This document shows positions 25,141 through 32,965 of a stretch of DNA of 41,872 nt, in pieces; position 1 is the stretch's first letter, and the number at the start of each line of letters is the position of its first letter. This DNA comes from an uncultured Oscillospiraceae bacterium. GTDB taxonomy: Bacteria > Bacillota > Clostridia > Oscillospirales > Acutalibacteraceae. The stretch lies in contig UQHH01000018.1 in assembly GCA_900540865.1 (NCBI GenBank), positions 1 through 41,872 of the forward strand, written 5' to 3'. A model generated the notes under the pieces. That model had not been told where the DNA came from and did not search any database. It saw only the letters and a list, made by a program, of their open reading frames with translations. Position numbers and translations under genes: made by a program.

Positions 25141-25489
25141 CATCAGGGTACCGGAGCCAATGCGGTTTGAAAAGGCCATCTCCACCGCTATCTGCGCAAT
25201 ACTCACGCGCCATGCGCCAGCATGGCTTGTTCGTTTTGCTTGCAATCGGCGGAGCTTTCTCTTTTCAAACTTCTGCGAACCAAATCAAGAGGCTTTTATA
25301 GGTTATGGCAAGGCAGAGGACGAACGAAGGCTTGCGCCTTCGGAGGACGATAACGAAGCCAGAGCCAGAAAAGCCCTTGATTTGGCGCATTGTTCCCGGC
25401 ATCCTGATGCCCGTCCCCCTTCCGCCGACTTAAGGGAACCCAGAGTTCCCTTAAGAATCCTTCGGGGGTGCTTTAGAAACTGTGGTCGC
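25141..25489. other. Gene-free, hairpin-rich stretch
   Basis: I find no credible gene here. It contains GTTTGAAAAG (25165-25174) inverted at 25261-25270, a CGAAGGC-TTGC-GCCTTCG hairpin near 25325-25345 and a perfect 11-bp CTTAAGGGAAC hairpin (25429-25455). The 142-codon frame through it has an unnatural composition and no ribosome site. It looks like a structured non-coding or degenerate mobile element. Confidence 0.5.
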
Positions 25490-25557
25490 TCCTCGTTTCA
25501 TGTACCGTGTGTAGAAATGATAGTACGGGACCGCTGTGCGCCGCGCCTTCGCGCGGA
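25490..25557. repeat. Inner left arm of the inverted repeat
   Basis: 68 bases about 91% identical to the reverse complement of 26024-26092. They include ATAGTACGGGAC and the self-complementary CCGCGC-CTTC-GCGCGG hairpin. Confidence 0.85.
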
Positions 25558-25682
25558 TTTCTTCATTGAATTAATTTCAGACTATTAAATGAGAACGCTT
25601 ATGCTTGTTAGGGGGACTGATGATATCTACAGGTTACATAAAATAAACGTATGTATTATACTTTTCTCATGAGGTGATAAAC

Positions 25683-25949
25683 ATGGAAAATTTAAAAGAC
25701 AGTGAGAGGGCGTTGAGGGTGATGTCAAAGAATTTTAAAATGCTTCGCTTGGGAAAAGGATTAACGATTATGCAGTTATCAAAGCTTACAGGAGTGAAAC
25801 CTGTTGTGCTTAGGGAAATGGAGAACAGCACCGGGAATTTTGGTGTAGAATCTTTTATGACGGTATGCAGTTTCTATGGATTAAGGCCATCTGAAGTATT
25901 TCAACCGCTTGAAGAAAAGAAAGCAGACGAAAAAGAAAATGACCTGTAA
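25683..25949 (+). CDS. XRE-family helix-turn-helix regulator
   Basis: An 88-residue DNA-binding protein. Residues about 15-72 form a five-helix XRE/Cro domain (NFKMLRLGKGLTIMQLSKLTGV, then VLREMENSTGNFGVESFMTVCSFYGLRPSEVF), and the tail is acidic. No sensor or enzymatic domain is present. The ATG at 25683 has GAGGTG 6 bases upstream. It is the only clear gene between the two inverted arms and has no obvious target gene beside it. It may control its own element or nearby genes; this is inference. Confidence 0.88.
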   Translation: MENLKDSERALRVMSKNFKMLRLGKGLTIMQLSKLTGVKPVVLREMENSTGNFGVESFMTVCSFYGLRPSEVFQPLEEKKADEKENDL

Positions 25950-26023
25950 CCTGATAAAGCCGTACAAAGCACTTTACCCGCAAAGTTTCCGCACGCCAAG
26001 AAAATATCGCACTCACAAAGTAC

Positions 26024-26092
26024 TCCGCGCGAAGGCGCGGCGCACAGCAGTCCCGTACTATAATTTCTACACGCCGCACATAAAACGAGGAA
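26024..26092. repeat. Inner right arm of the inverted repeat
   Basis: The inverted partner of 25490-25557 with six mismatches by eye. With it, the XRE gene is bracketed symmetrically (centre near 25791). The 74 bases between this arm and the XRE stop codon show no gene. Confidence 0.85.
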
Positions 26093-26150
26093 CGGCTATG
26101 TTTTCTATAAAATGGGGATTGTAAGGGGCGCAGCCCCTTGCTCGGCTGGA

Positions 26151-26247
26151 AAGGGTCAAGGGAAAACCTGCGACGAGGTTTTCCCTTTTGATGGAGCATA
26201 GAAAGTTTTATGAAAGAAACCAAGAAGCAGAATGCTTCAAGAAAAAA
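26151..26247. repeat. Outer right arm of the inverted repeat
   Basis: The inverted partner of 25041-25140. It begins with an AAGGGAAAACC...GGTTTTCCCTTTT hairpin (about 26159-26189) that could also terminate the XRE transcript. Confidence 0.75.
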
Positions 26248-26345
26248 GGAGGGGAACCGCCGAAAACGGTTTCCCTCTTTTGACAAAACATAATAAATTT
26301 GATGGAAAAAACCAAAAAACGAGACGTTTTAAACGTTATAAAAAA
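26159..26345 (+). repeat. Two tandem degenerate units of about 95 bases, each hairpin plus A-rich spacer
   Basis: Each unit has a GGGAAACC/GGTTTCCC-type hairpin ending in CTTTT, then an A-rich segment with ATG, GAAA and ACCAA(A/G)AA. The unit 1 hairpin is about 26159-26189 and that of unit 2 about 26250-26281. A third, unrelated hairpin (26342-26380) follows. No credible gene is present in 25950-26379. Confidence 0.5.
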
Positions 26346-26380
26346 GAAGGAGGTGCTGAAAAACAGCGCCTCCTTCTTTT
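26342..26380 (-). terminator. Terminator of the nucleotidyltransferase gene
   Basis: On the minus strand AAGAAGGAGGCGCTG pairs with CAGCACCTCCTTCTT (one mismatch) around TTTTT and is followed by a T-run. It begins at the stop codon itself. Confidence 0.85.
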
Positions 26381-27174
26381 TAAAGCCGGTAAACTCCGGC
26401 AGCCTTACAAAGCTCCAATACAAGTGTTTCCACTGCCCGGTTGAGCGCGTCTCCTTCAAACATCGAATGGAACATGGCGTTCAGGTTCTCCTCAAAATTA
26501 GCGGGCAGGATTTCACACTGCGCCTTGCAAATCGCCATCATGCGTTTTTCTCCGGGATGCGTCATCTCGTTGAGCGCGAAAATAACATCAAAATAGCTCG
26601 CCAGAAATTCAGCCGTGCGGTGGTTGATACTCACCAAATCGCCGCGCGCTGCCGCTTTTTTAATCTGTAAATCGTAGGATGGCAGGACGCCGCTCAATAA
26701 GTTAAGGTTTTGTGTAATAATATTCCGCTTGAGCTGTTCCGGATAGGGGACGGTATACCGTTTCTTGAGCGCCGAAAGCCTTCCGTTCTTGTCAAAGACG
26801 ATGTCACAGGTCAAAAGATTATGCCACATACAGGTGGTATAACCGTTTGCGCTTTGGCAATCGTCCACAACCGCGGAAATACCGCGTGCAAAATCGTCGA
26901 GCCCGCGGTAAATTAAATCGATGTCAATCCCGTTTTTGAGCGTACAGTTGTCCTCGTTCTCCCAATAGTGGTTGCCAATCTCCATCGCACCGCAATACTT
27001 CCGGAGGATTGCCTCCCTTGCGTCCAGCTCAACCGGGTTTGTTACGTACAAGTACATGTCGTAGTCGGACTTTGCGTCCGCCTTTCCTGTCGCGCGCGAG
27101 CCTCCGACAGCGAACGCCTCCACCTGCGGGAGCTCCTTGAAATCTTCAACCAATTTTTTTATCTCTTCATACAT
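26380..27174 (-). CDS. Nucleotidyltransferase-fold protein with DUF4037-like C-terminus
   Basis: A 264-residue cytosolic protein. The N-terminal pol-beta-type domain has GGSRATG (24-30) and SDYD (36-39) with a third acidic cluster IDID (83-86), so the metal-binding residues are intact. The C-terminal helical region (about 130-264) fits DUF4037. Relatives include aminoglycoside adenylyltransferase-like and unassigned enzymes; the substrate is unknown. The start is the ATG at 27174 with AAGGCGG about 10 bases before; ten further in-frame codons upstream lack support. It follows metK by 23 bases and is probably read from the metK promoter, which would place it under SAM control. Confidence 0.82.
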   Translation of the reverse strand: MYEEIKKLVEDFKELPQVEAFAVGGSRATGKADAKSDYDMYLYVTNPVELDAREAILRKYCGAMEIGNHYWENEDNCTLKNGIDIDLIYRGLDDFARGISAVVDDCQSANGYTTCMWHNLLTCDIVFDKNGRLSALKKRYTVPYPEQLKRNIITQNLNLLSGVLPSYDLQIKKAAARGDLVSINHRTAEFLASYFDVIFALNEMTHPGEKRMMAICKAQCEILPANFEENLNAMFHSMFEGDALNRAVETLVLELCKAAGVYRL

Positions 27175-27197
27175 AATCAAGACACCGCCTTCTAATT

Positions 27198-28388
27198 TTA
27201 GCAAAGCGCCTTGAGCGCGGCTTTCAATTCCTCAGTCTTGTTGAGCTTCTCCCATTCCACGCCGAGCTCTTCGCGCCCCATATGGCCGTAGGCCGCCAGC
27301 GGGCGGTATTTCGTTTCGCGGAGCTTTAAACTGTCAATTATCGCGGCGGGGCGCAGGTCGAACACACGGTTCACAGCCTTTGCGAGCTGTTCGTTCGTAT
27401 ATTCAGACGTGCCGAACGCGTCCACCATGACGGATACGGGCTTTGCCACGCCGATGGCGTAGGCAAGCTGTACCTCGCACCTTTTGGCAAGACCAGCGCC
27501 GACGATGTTTTTCGCCACATGGCGCGCCGCGTACGCCGCACTGCGGTCTACCTTCGTCGGGTCCTTGCCGGAAAAGCATCCGCCGCCGTGGCGCCCGAAG
27601 CCGCCGTACGTGTCGACGATAATCTTCCTGCCCGTCAGTCCGCTGTCGCCGACCGGCCCGCCGATTACGAACCGGCCCGTCGGGTTAACGTAAATTTTTG
27701 TATCGTTATCAAGCAGGGAAGCCGGAATAACGGGCTTGATAACGTGCTCCACAATATCCTTGCGAATCTGCTCCAGGGAAGCCTCCTCGCCGTGCTGGGT
27801 CGATACCACGACCGCCTCCACGCGCTTGATTTCGTCTCCGTCGTACTCAACCGTAACCTGCGACTTCCCATCCGGGCGCAGGTAGGGGAGCGTGCCGTCC
27901 TTGCGCACCTGAGACAAACGCTTTGCAAGCTTGTGCGCAAGGGACGCGGAAAGCGGCATAAGCTCCGGCGTTTCGTCGCACGCGTAACCGAACATCATGC
28001 CCTGGTCGCCCGCGCCGTACAAATTATACGCGTCCTTCTCGCCCTGCTTTAATTCATAGCTTTCGTTAACGCCCATGGCGATGTCGGGCGACTGCGCGTC
28101 GATGGAGGTAAGAACCGCGCAGGTGCTGCCGTCAAAGCCGCAGGCGGGGTTGTCATAGCCGATGGAGCAGACGACGCCTCTTGCGATGGAGGCGATGTCG
28201 ATATAGCAGTCAGTTGTGATTTCACCCATTACGTGTACCATGCCGGTCGTCGCCGTTACCTCGCAGGCGACATGCGCGTTTTTATCCTGTTCTAAAATTG
28301 CGTCGAGCACCGCGTCGGAAATCTGGTCGCACACCTTGTCGGGATGCCCCTCCGTTACGGATTCCGAAGTAAAAAAGTGTTTTGCCAT
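27198..28388 (-). CDS. metK: S-adenosylmethionine synthetase
   Basis: A 396-residue cytosolic enzyme making SAM from methionine and ATP, of normal length. The N-terminal FTSESVTEGHPDKVCDQISDAVLD holds the ATP-binding His, GAGDQGMMFGYA is the substrate loop, and GGCFSGKDPTKVDRSAAY is the phosphate-binding motif. AGGAAG lies about 9 bases before the ATG. A SAM-I riboswitch in the leader represses it when SAM is plentiful. A nucleotidyltransferase-like gene follows on the same strand. Confidence 0.98.
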   Translation of the reverse strand: MAKHFFTSESVTEGHPDKVCDQISDAVLDAILEQDKNAHVACEVTATTGMVHVMGEITTDCYIDIASIARGVVCSIGYDNPACGFDGSTCAVLTSIDAQSPDIAMGVNESYELKQGEKDAYNLYGAGDQGMMFGYACDETPELMPLSASLAHKLAKRLSQVRKDGTLPYLRPDGKSQVTVEYDGDEIKRVEAVVVSTQHGEEASLEQIRKDIVEHVIKPVIPASLLDNDTKIYVNPTGRFVIGGPVGDSGLTGRKIIVDTYGGFGRHGGGCFSGKDPTKVDRSAAYAARHVAKNIVGAGLAKRCEVQLAYAIGVAKPVSVMVDAFGTSEYTNEQLAKAVNRVFDLRPAAIIDSLKLRETKYRPLAAYGHMGREELGVEWEKLNKTEELKAALKALC

Positions 28389-28416
28389 AATCTATTCTTC
28401 CTTTCTGATTAAACAT

Positions 28417-28550
28417 AAAAATCCGCTCCCGGCGTACCGAAAGCGGAATCAAAGCTCTCATCTTCCGGTTATACCGCAGGATTTGGCACCTTACAGAAAC
28501 TGCAGGTTGCCGGACTTCACAGGGCCTGTCCCTCCGTCACTCTTGATAAG
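28417..28550 (-). promoter_or_regulatory. SAM-I (S-box) riboswitch with terminator
   Basis: On the minus strand the aptamer runs from CTTATCAAGAG (28550) through GGAGGGAC, CCGGCAACC, AAGGTGCCAAATCC and on to AGATGAGAG (near 28455). All are hallmarks of the S-box. The expression platform is a terminator (CCGCTTTCGG with CCGGGAGCGG, 28450-28421) followed by ATTTTTATG. SAM binding would promote termination before metK. Confidence 0.96.
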
Positions 28551-28576
28551 CAGATGTTATTAAATTTTCGTTTTTT

Positions 28577-28604
28577 ATTATATCACGGCCGTGAGGATTG
28601 TCAA
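28577..28604 (-). promoter_or_regulatory. metK promoter with a palindrome in its spacer
   Basis: On the minus strand, TTGACA (28604-28599), 16 bases, TATAAT (28582-28577). The spacer contains the perfect 12-base palindrome TCACGGCCGTGA (28583-28594). The riboswitch begins 20 bases after the predicted start point. Confidence 0.8.
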
Positions 28605-28642
28605 GCCACAAAATCTGGTTTTCCGGCACGCTTTGACATGTG

Positions 28643-28666
28643 TTGATAAAACCAAAGTTTTATCAA
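28643..28666. terminator. AT-rich hairpin over the stop codon of the YeiH-family gene
   Basis: A perfect 10-bp stem, TTGATAAAAC with GTTTTATCAA, loop CAAA. No T-run follows, so it may be a 3'-end stabiliser or an inefficient terminator. Confidence 0.45.
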
Positions 28667-29691
28667 ACTGACGGGCGCAGCAGCAAAAAGATGAGCCCAA
28701 CGGCGAAGATAATCTGGCAGACGCCAATAAGCCCGCCGAACAGCATCGATTTCGGGCCTTCCTTTACAAGGTCGCGGAATTTCACGCGCATACCGATTGC
28801 CGCGAGGGCGATGATTTCAAACTGGCCGCTGATGGTCTTGGCCGTCGTGCCGACGACCTGCGGCAGAAAGCCGATGCTGGTGATAATACTCAAAAGGAAA
28901 AAGCCGATGATAAACCACGGTACGCCCGCCTTGACCTTGCCGTGCTCTCCCGTTTGTTTAGAGAAAAGCTTTTCCCCCTCGTTGGTGTTGAGCCTGGAGA
29001 AGACGAGCGCGACAAGCACAAGGAAAATGATACGGATGATTTTAAAAATGGTCGCCATATCGACCACTTCGGTGCTGACCATCTTCGCCGAGGCGATGAC
29101 CTGCCCGATGGATTGCAGCGTACCGCCGATAAGCCCCGCGGTTTGCAGGGTTTCGTGGTTGTAAAGGAGCCCCGCAATCAGCGGCAGCAGTACCATCATA
29201 AACGTGCCTGTGACGTTGACGATTGTAATGGAAATACCCTTGTCCTTCGATTCAGCTTTGACGACGGGCGCGACCGTCGCAATCGCCGACGAGCCGCACA
29301 CGGCGTTGCCCGCGCACATAAGCATGGTAAACTTCTTGCCAAAGCCGAGCTTTTTGCCGATTAAATACGCCGCCGTAATGGTCAGCGCCATCTGTAAAAG
29401 GATAAAGATAACGCCGGTGACGCCAACGCCCATAATGTCCGTTAAATTGAGCGTCAGGCCGGTCAGGACGATGGAATACTCCAGCAGGTTTTTTTCAGAG
29501 AACTTAGAGCCGGCGTTGAACACCTCGCGGTTTAAAAAGGTATTGCCCGCAAGAATGCCCAGCAGGATGGCAATCAGCGCCGAGCCGATGGACGGGATAA
29601 AATTGGCCAGGAACTGGGCGATTACCGCTATAACGGCGCAGACCAGAAAGCCCGGGATTATTTTTTTAACCGTTTGTAACGCATTTTGCAA
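28663..29691 (-). CDS. YeiH/UPF0324-family putative anion exporter
   Basis: A 342-residue membrane protein with about ten hydrophobic helices. AGNAVCGSSAIATVAPV and the earlier GSALIAILLGILAGN are typical of the YeiH family (Cons_hypoth698, 'putative sulfate exporter'). Proposed substrates are sulfur-containing anions, but evidence is thin. The start is a TTG at 29691; GAAGAGGG lies about 9 bases before it. It reads towards metK but is separated from it by a hairpin and the metK promoter. Confidence 0.88.
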   Translation of the reverse strand: MQNALQTVKKIIPGFLVCAVIAVIAQFLANFIPSIGSALIAILLGILAGNTFLNREVFNAGSKFSEKNLLEYSIVLTGLTLNLTDIMGVGVTGVIFILLQMALTITAAYLIGKKLGFGKKFTMLMCAGNAVCGSSAIATVAPVVKAESKDKGISITIVNVTGTFMMVLLPLIAGLLYNHETLQTAGLIGGTLQSIGQVIASAKMVSTEVVDMATIFKIIRIIFLVLVALVFSRLNTNEGEKLFSKQTGEHGKVKAGVPWFIIGFFLLSIITSIGFLPQVVGTTAKTISGQFEIIALAAIGMRVKFRDLVKEGPKSMLFGGLIGVCQIIFAVGLIFLLLRPSV

Positions 29692-29748
29692 GGAAAAGAC
29701 CCTCTTCCGGTTGATTTTACGGCATATAGAATGAATTTATGCCGCTTG

Positions 29749-30423
29749 TTATTTTCCAAAAAGCATCATGAAAAAGGCGGCGGCAAGTACGCCGCAGCAT
29801 ACCCAGACAGCCGCTGCCCCGAACAGGCCGCACAGCAGCGTGCCGAGCGCCGCGCCCGCCAGGAAAACGAGGATAACCGCAAAATACCGCAGGGATTTTT
29901 TCCCCGCTTCCTTGTCTTTTGTTTCAAGGAAGGTAAACAGGAATTCCCCCGCGCTGCGCAGGTTGCCGGTACACATGGTAGACGCGTACGGCAGGCCGCT
30001 CGTTTTGCGGAAGCTGTTGAACTGCACGGAGCAGACAAATGAAATCGCGATATTCACCACAGCGTTTGGGACCGCCTGCGGCAGGAAGCCGATGACAAAC
30101 AGCAGCGCGATTTCAATGAAAACGACAATGTGCTGCCACTCCACGAATTTCCGTGGGCTGAATTTCCGTTTCAGCAGCTCCGTAATCAGCACGCCCAGCA
30201 GGAACGCGAAAACCGGCGCGAGATATACAAGAAAGCCCGCCGGCTTGCCCTGCGCCAAATGGACGCCAAGCAGCACGAGATTGCCGGTCTGCGCGTTTGC
30301 GAATACGCCGCCCCGCAAAATATAAGTATAAGCGTCCAGAAAGCCGCCCACAAACGCAAGGCAAAGGCCGATATAAAGCGTTTCATGAACCGGGATATTG
30401 TAGATAAGCTTGCCCTTTTTCAA
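29749..30423 (-). CDS. YoaK/DUF1275-family membrane protein
   Basis: A 224-residue protein with six or seven hydrophobic helices. The N-terminal GFLDAYTYILRGGVFANAQTGNLV and the later SGLPYASTMCTGNLR define DUF1275 (YoaK family). Its biochemical role is unknown. I start it at TTG 30423 (LKKGKLIYN) because GAGGGG lies about 6 bases upstream. An ATG at 30477 would add 18 residues without a good ribosome site. An inverted CGGCATA/TATGCCG pair (29720-29744) lies just downstream, before the YeiH-family gene. Confidence 0.85.
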   Translation of the reverse strand: MKKGKLIYNIPVHETLYIGLCLAFVGGFLDAYTYILRGGVFANAQTGNLVLLGVHLAQGKPAGFLVYLAPVFAFLLGVLITELLKRKFSPRKFVEWQHIVVFIEIALLFVIGFLPQAVPNAVVNIAISFVCSVQFNSFRKTSGLPYASTMCTGNLRSAGEFLFTFLETKDKEAGKKSLRYFAVILVFLAGAALGTLLCGLFGAAAVWVCCGVLAAAFFMMLFGK

Positions 30424-30501
30424 AAAGAACCCCTCTTTTTGCCGAAATGGCATGATATATAGTATACTGCGAATCAAAAATTTTGTACATCGTCCGGGCG
30501 T

Positions 30502-30532
30502 AAAAAAAGAGCGGCGCGCCCCGCTCTTTTTT
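30502..30532. terminator. Bidirectional terminator at the end of the glutamate synthase operon
   Basis: A 12-bp stem, AAAAAAGAGCGG with CCGCTCTTTTTT, six-base loop. On the minus strand it lies 28 bases beyond the last operon gene and is followed by T residues. Confidence 0.9.
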
Positions 30533-30559
30533 GTTGCTTTAATTACATGGCACGGTATG

Positions 30560-31288
30560 TCAGCTATAGGTGTATAACTGCCTGTACGGGTTTTTCGTGT
30601 CGGGCTCCAAAACGTAAAAATCGTGTTGGAGGATTTCCTTCTTCTTCGCTTTAAACGCTTCGCAATAGTCGCTTATATATTCGTCGATTACGCTTAAATC
30701 CTCCTCCGTCGCGGGGCGCGCCGCCACCTGCTTTGGAAGGCTCCGCGGCAAATCCTGTTCCTTGCAGCGCAGGTAGATTTTGCCGCCGTGCATACCGGTT
30801 CCGCAAAAGTTGCCGACAATCGATTTAGAATCCGTATTGACGCCAAGCACGATAATCACGCCGCCCGCCTGGTATTCGCCTAAAAAGCTCCCGGCGGCCC
30901 CGCCGACAACGATGACCGGCAGCTTATCCTGATAGGCCTTCATGTGGATGCCCGTGCGGTAGCCGGTGTCGCCCTCAATCAGGATGCGCCCGCCGCGCAT
31001 GGCGTAGCCTGCAGCGTCCCCGCATGAGCCGTGGACATAGATTTTGCCGCTGTTCATCGTGTCGCCCGTCGCCTCCTGGGTGTTCCCGTACACATGGATG
31101 GTGCAGCCGTTCAAATAACAGCCAAGGGCGTTTCCGGGCGTGCCGTTGATAACGATATCCTTCCCGGCAAGCGCGCTTGCGATATAGCGCTGTCCCGTAC
31201 AGCTGTCGATTGTAACCTGCCGGTCGCCCGTTTCCCTTATCAGGCTGTTGAGCTTTTTAAAATGCATCAGGTCCGCCTGTACCTTCAT
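30560..31288 (-). CDS. Glutamate synthase GXGXG-domain subunit (GltB C-terminal-like)
   Basis: A 242-residue protein corresponding to the C-terminal beta-helix domain of GltB (GXGXG, Pfam PF01493), made as a separate subunit. The repeating glycine pattern is visible in INGTPGNALGCYLNG, NSGKIYVHGSCGDAAGYAMRGG and EGDTGYRTGIHMK. In fused GltB this domain helps form the ammonia tunnel between glutaminase and synthase sites. The ATG overlaps the previous stop (ATGA), with GGAGGG 8 bases upstream. It is last in the operon. Confidence 0.9.
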   Translation of the reverse strand: MKVQADLMHFKKLNSLIRETGDRQVTIDSCTGQRYIASALAGKDIVINGTPGNALGCYLNGCTIHVYGNTQEATGDTMNSGKIYVHGSCGDAAGYAMRGGRILIEGDTGYRTGIHMKAYQDKLPVIVVGGAAGSFLGEYQAGGVIIVLGVNTDSKSIVGNFCGTGMHGGKIYLRCKEQDLPRSLPKQVAARPATEEDLSVIDEYISDYCEAFKAKKKEILQHDFYVLEPDTKNPYRQLYTYS

Positions 31289-32523
31289 AGCGTCATCCCT
31301 CCAAGCGTTTTGGCCCTTTCGCGTTTTGAAAAGGCCATCAACTGCGGTTTTTCCTTAATCAGTTCAAAGTCGATTGTGGAAAGGCTCTTTTTTTCACGGA
31401 TGAGCGACGTGTAAATACCCGCGCGCTCCACATTGCCGACCATGATATAGCCCTTTAATAAATCGTCCTTTGTAACAAGCTTCTTATAATTCTGCGGATT
31501 TTTGTCCGCTACAATGTGCTCCCGCCCGTCGCAGCTCCCGGCGGTAATGACATGCAGCCCGAAAAAACCGATGGCGTTCATGGGGATTGCCTTTTCGTAC
31601 AGGGCGTTACCGCCCGCCATGTTGATACCCGCGCATTCGCCCTGCATGTAGGCGTTCGGCAGCAGCGCCAGCACACGCTGCCCACCCGTCGTAATATCGT
31701 GGCTCTCGGCGCAGTCGCCCGCCGCGAAAATATCGGGAAGGGAAGTGCGGCATGCCTCGTCCGTTACGATTCCGCGCTGTACCCGCGCGCCGGCGTCCTG
31801 CAAAAGCTTTGTGTTCGGGCGCACGCCGACCGCAAGCACGAGCACGTCGAACGGGATTTTTTTGCCGCTTTCAAGCGCCGCCGTATTTTTGGTAAAGCTT
31901 TTTACGCTGTCATTAAGCGTAAATTCCACGCCGTGCTTTTCCATATGCTCCTGTACGATTTTGGAAGCCTCTTCATCCAGGATACTCGGCAAAACCCGGT
32001 CAGCCATATCGACCACATGGATGTGCCGGACCCTTTTTTTAATCCCTTCCGCGCACTTGAGCCCAATCAGGCCCGCGCCGATAATCAGCACGCGGCTGTC
32101 TTTATTGATTGCCTGTTCCAGCGCCTTTGCGTCGCCGAGCGACAGGAAGGTGAATTTGTTTTCCACCTTTTCAAGCCCCTCTATCGGCGGGACGAAGGGG
32201 GAGGAGCCTGTCGCAGCGAGCAGCCTGTCGTATGTTACCTTTTTTCCGCCGTCGAGCGTTACCTCTTTTTTTCCGCTGTCTATATAAACGGCCTTTTTGC
32301 CGAGTAGTGCCGTCACGTTGTTGTCCTTATAAAAATGATTGTCCCTGTATTTCATGCGTTCGCTGTCGGTCTTTCCAAGTAAGAGGTAAGAAATGAGTGG
32401 GCGGGAATAGGTATGGTAGGGCTCGCCGGAAATGATGGTGATTTTGCCCTTTTTATCGATTTGCCTGATTCCCTCCACACAGCCGACGGCCGCGGCGGAA
32501 TTGCCGATGATGACATAGTCCAT
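31285..32523 (-). CDS. FAD-dependent pyridine nucleotide-disulfide oxidoreductase
   Basis: A 412-residue flavoprotein. The N-terminal FAD site is YVIIGNSAAAVGCVEGI (GxSxAA). The NAD(P)-binding segment VLIIGAGLIGLKCAEGI lies near 150, and the second FAD motif PDIFAAGDCAE near 270. This arrangement matches NADH:rubredoxin/nitrite-reductase-like oxidoreductases. I start it at the ATG at 32523, which has GGAGG 9 bases upstream and lies one base after the ferredoxin stop. It likely passes electrons from NAD(P)H, through the adjacent ferredoxin, to the FMN/Fe-S synthase subunit; that route is inferred from the operon. Confidence 0.88.
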   Translation of the reverse strand: MDYVIIGNSAAAVGCVEGIRQIDKKGKITIISGEPYHTYSRPLISYLLLGKTDSERMKYRDNHFYKDNNVTALLGKKAVYIDSGKKEVTLDGGKKVTYDRLLAATGSSPFVPPIEGLEKVENKFTFLSLGDAKALEQAINKDSRVLIIGAGLIGLKCAEGIKKRVRHIHVVDMADRVLPSILDEEASKIVQEHMEKHGVEFTLNDSVKSFTKNTAALESGKKIPFDVLVLAVGVRPNTKLLQDAGARVQRGIVTDEACRTSLPDIFAAGDCAESHDITTGGQRVLALLPNAYMQGECAGINMAGGNALYEKAIPMNAIGFFGLHVITAGSCDGREHIVADKNPQNYKKLVTKDDLLKGYIMVGNVERAGIYTSLIREKKSLSTIDFELIKEKPQLMAFSKRERAKTLGGMTL

Positions 32524-32524
32524 A

Positions 32525-32953
32525 TTACCGCTCCTCCCATTCAATCGCTTTGTTCGGGCAGCCCTTCACGCAGGCGGGCGTGCCCCCGGCGTTCTTTACG
32601 CAAAGCTCGCACTTTTGCACCACACCGTCGTCCGACGGGGCGATACATCCATACGGGCAGGTGAGTACACAGGTATAGCAGCCCACGCATTTATCCTGGT
32701 TGACCTCGATGATACCGTTCTGTACAGACAGCGCGCCTGTAATACAGCTTTTGACGCACAGCGGCTCCTCGCAGTGGCGGCAGGAGACGGCAAAGCTGAT
32801 GGATTTATGCTCTTCAATCCGGATGCGCGGGTTGATGGTGATATTTTTCAGCGCCTTTGCCATGTCGTCCTTGCCGGAATTCGCGAACGCGCAGTAATAT
32901 TCGCAGAGATGGCAGCCCAGGCACCATTTTTCATTGACATAGATTCGTTTCAT
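32525..32953 (-). CDS. Multi-cluster 4Fe-4S ferredoxin-like electron carrier
   Basis: A 142-residue iron-sulfur protein like the B subunits of DMSO reductase or HycB. Four cysteine groups are visible: CLGCHLCEYYC, CRHCEEPLCVKSC, CVGCYTCVLTCPYGC and CELC...CVKGCP. These could hold up to four [4Fe-4S] clusters. No signal peptide is present, so it is cytosolic. GGAGG lies about 7 bases before the ATG. It sits between the FMN synthase subunit and the FAD oxidoreductase, which suits an electron wire between them. Confidence 0.92.
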   Translation of the reverse strand: MKRIYVNEKWCLGCHLCEYYCAFANSGKDDMAKALKNITINPRIRIEEHKSISFAVSCRHCEEPLCVKSCITGALSVQNGIIEVNQDKCVGCYTCVLTCPYGCIAPSDDGVVQKCELCVKNAGGTPACVKGCPNKAIEWEER

Positions 32954-32965
32954 AGCTGCCCCTCC

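Noticed and set aside
25429..25455. CRISPR-like repeat
   Set aside because: It is a single perfect hairpin with no spaced copies; no regularly spaced repeats occur anywhere in the window.
25160..25588. 142-codon plus-strand open frame between leuA and the XRE gene
   Set aside because: It has no ribosome site, runs through several perfect hairpins and an inverted-repeat arm, and its Arg/Ala/Cys-rich composition looks like read-through of a structured repeat.
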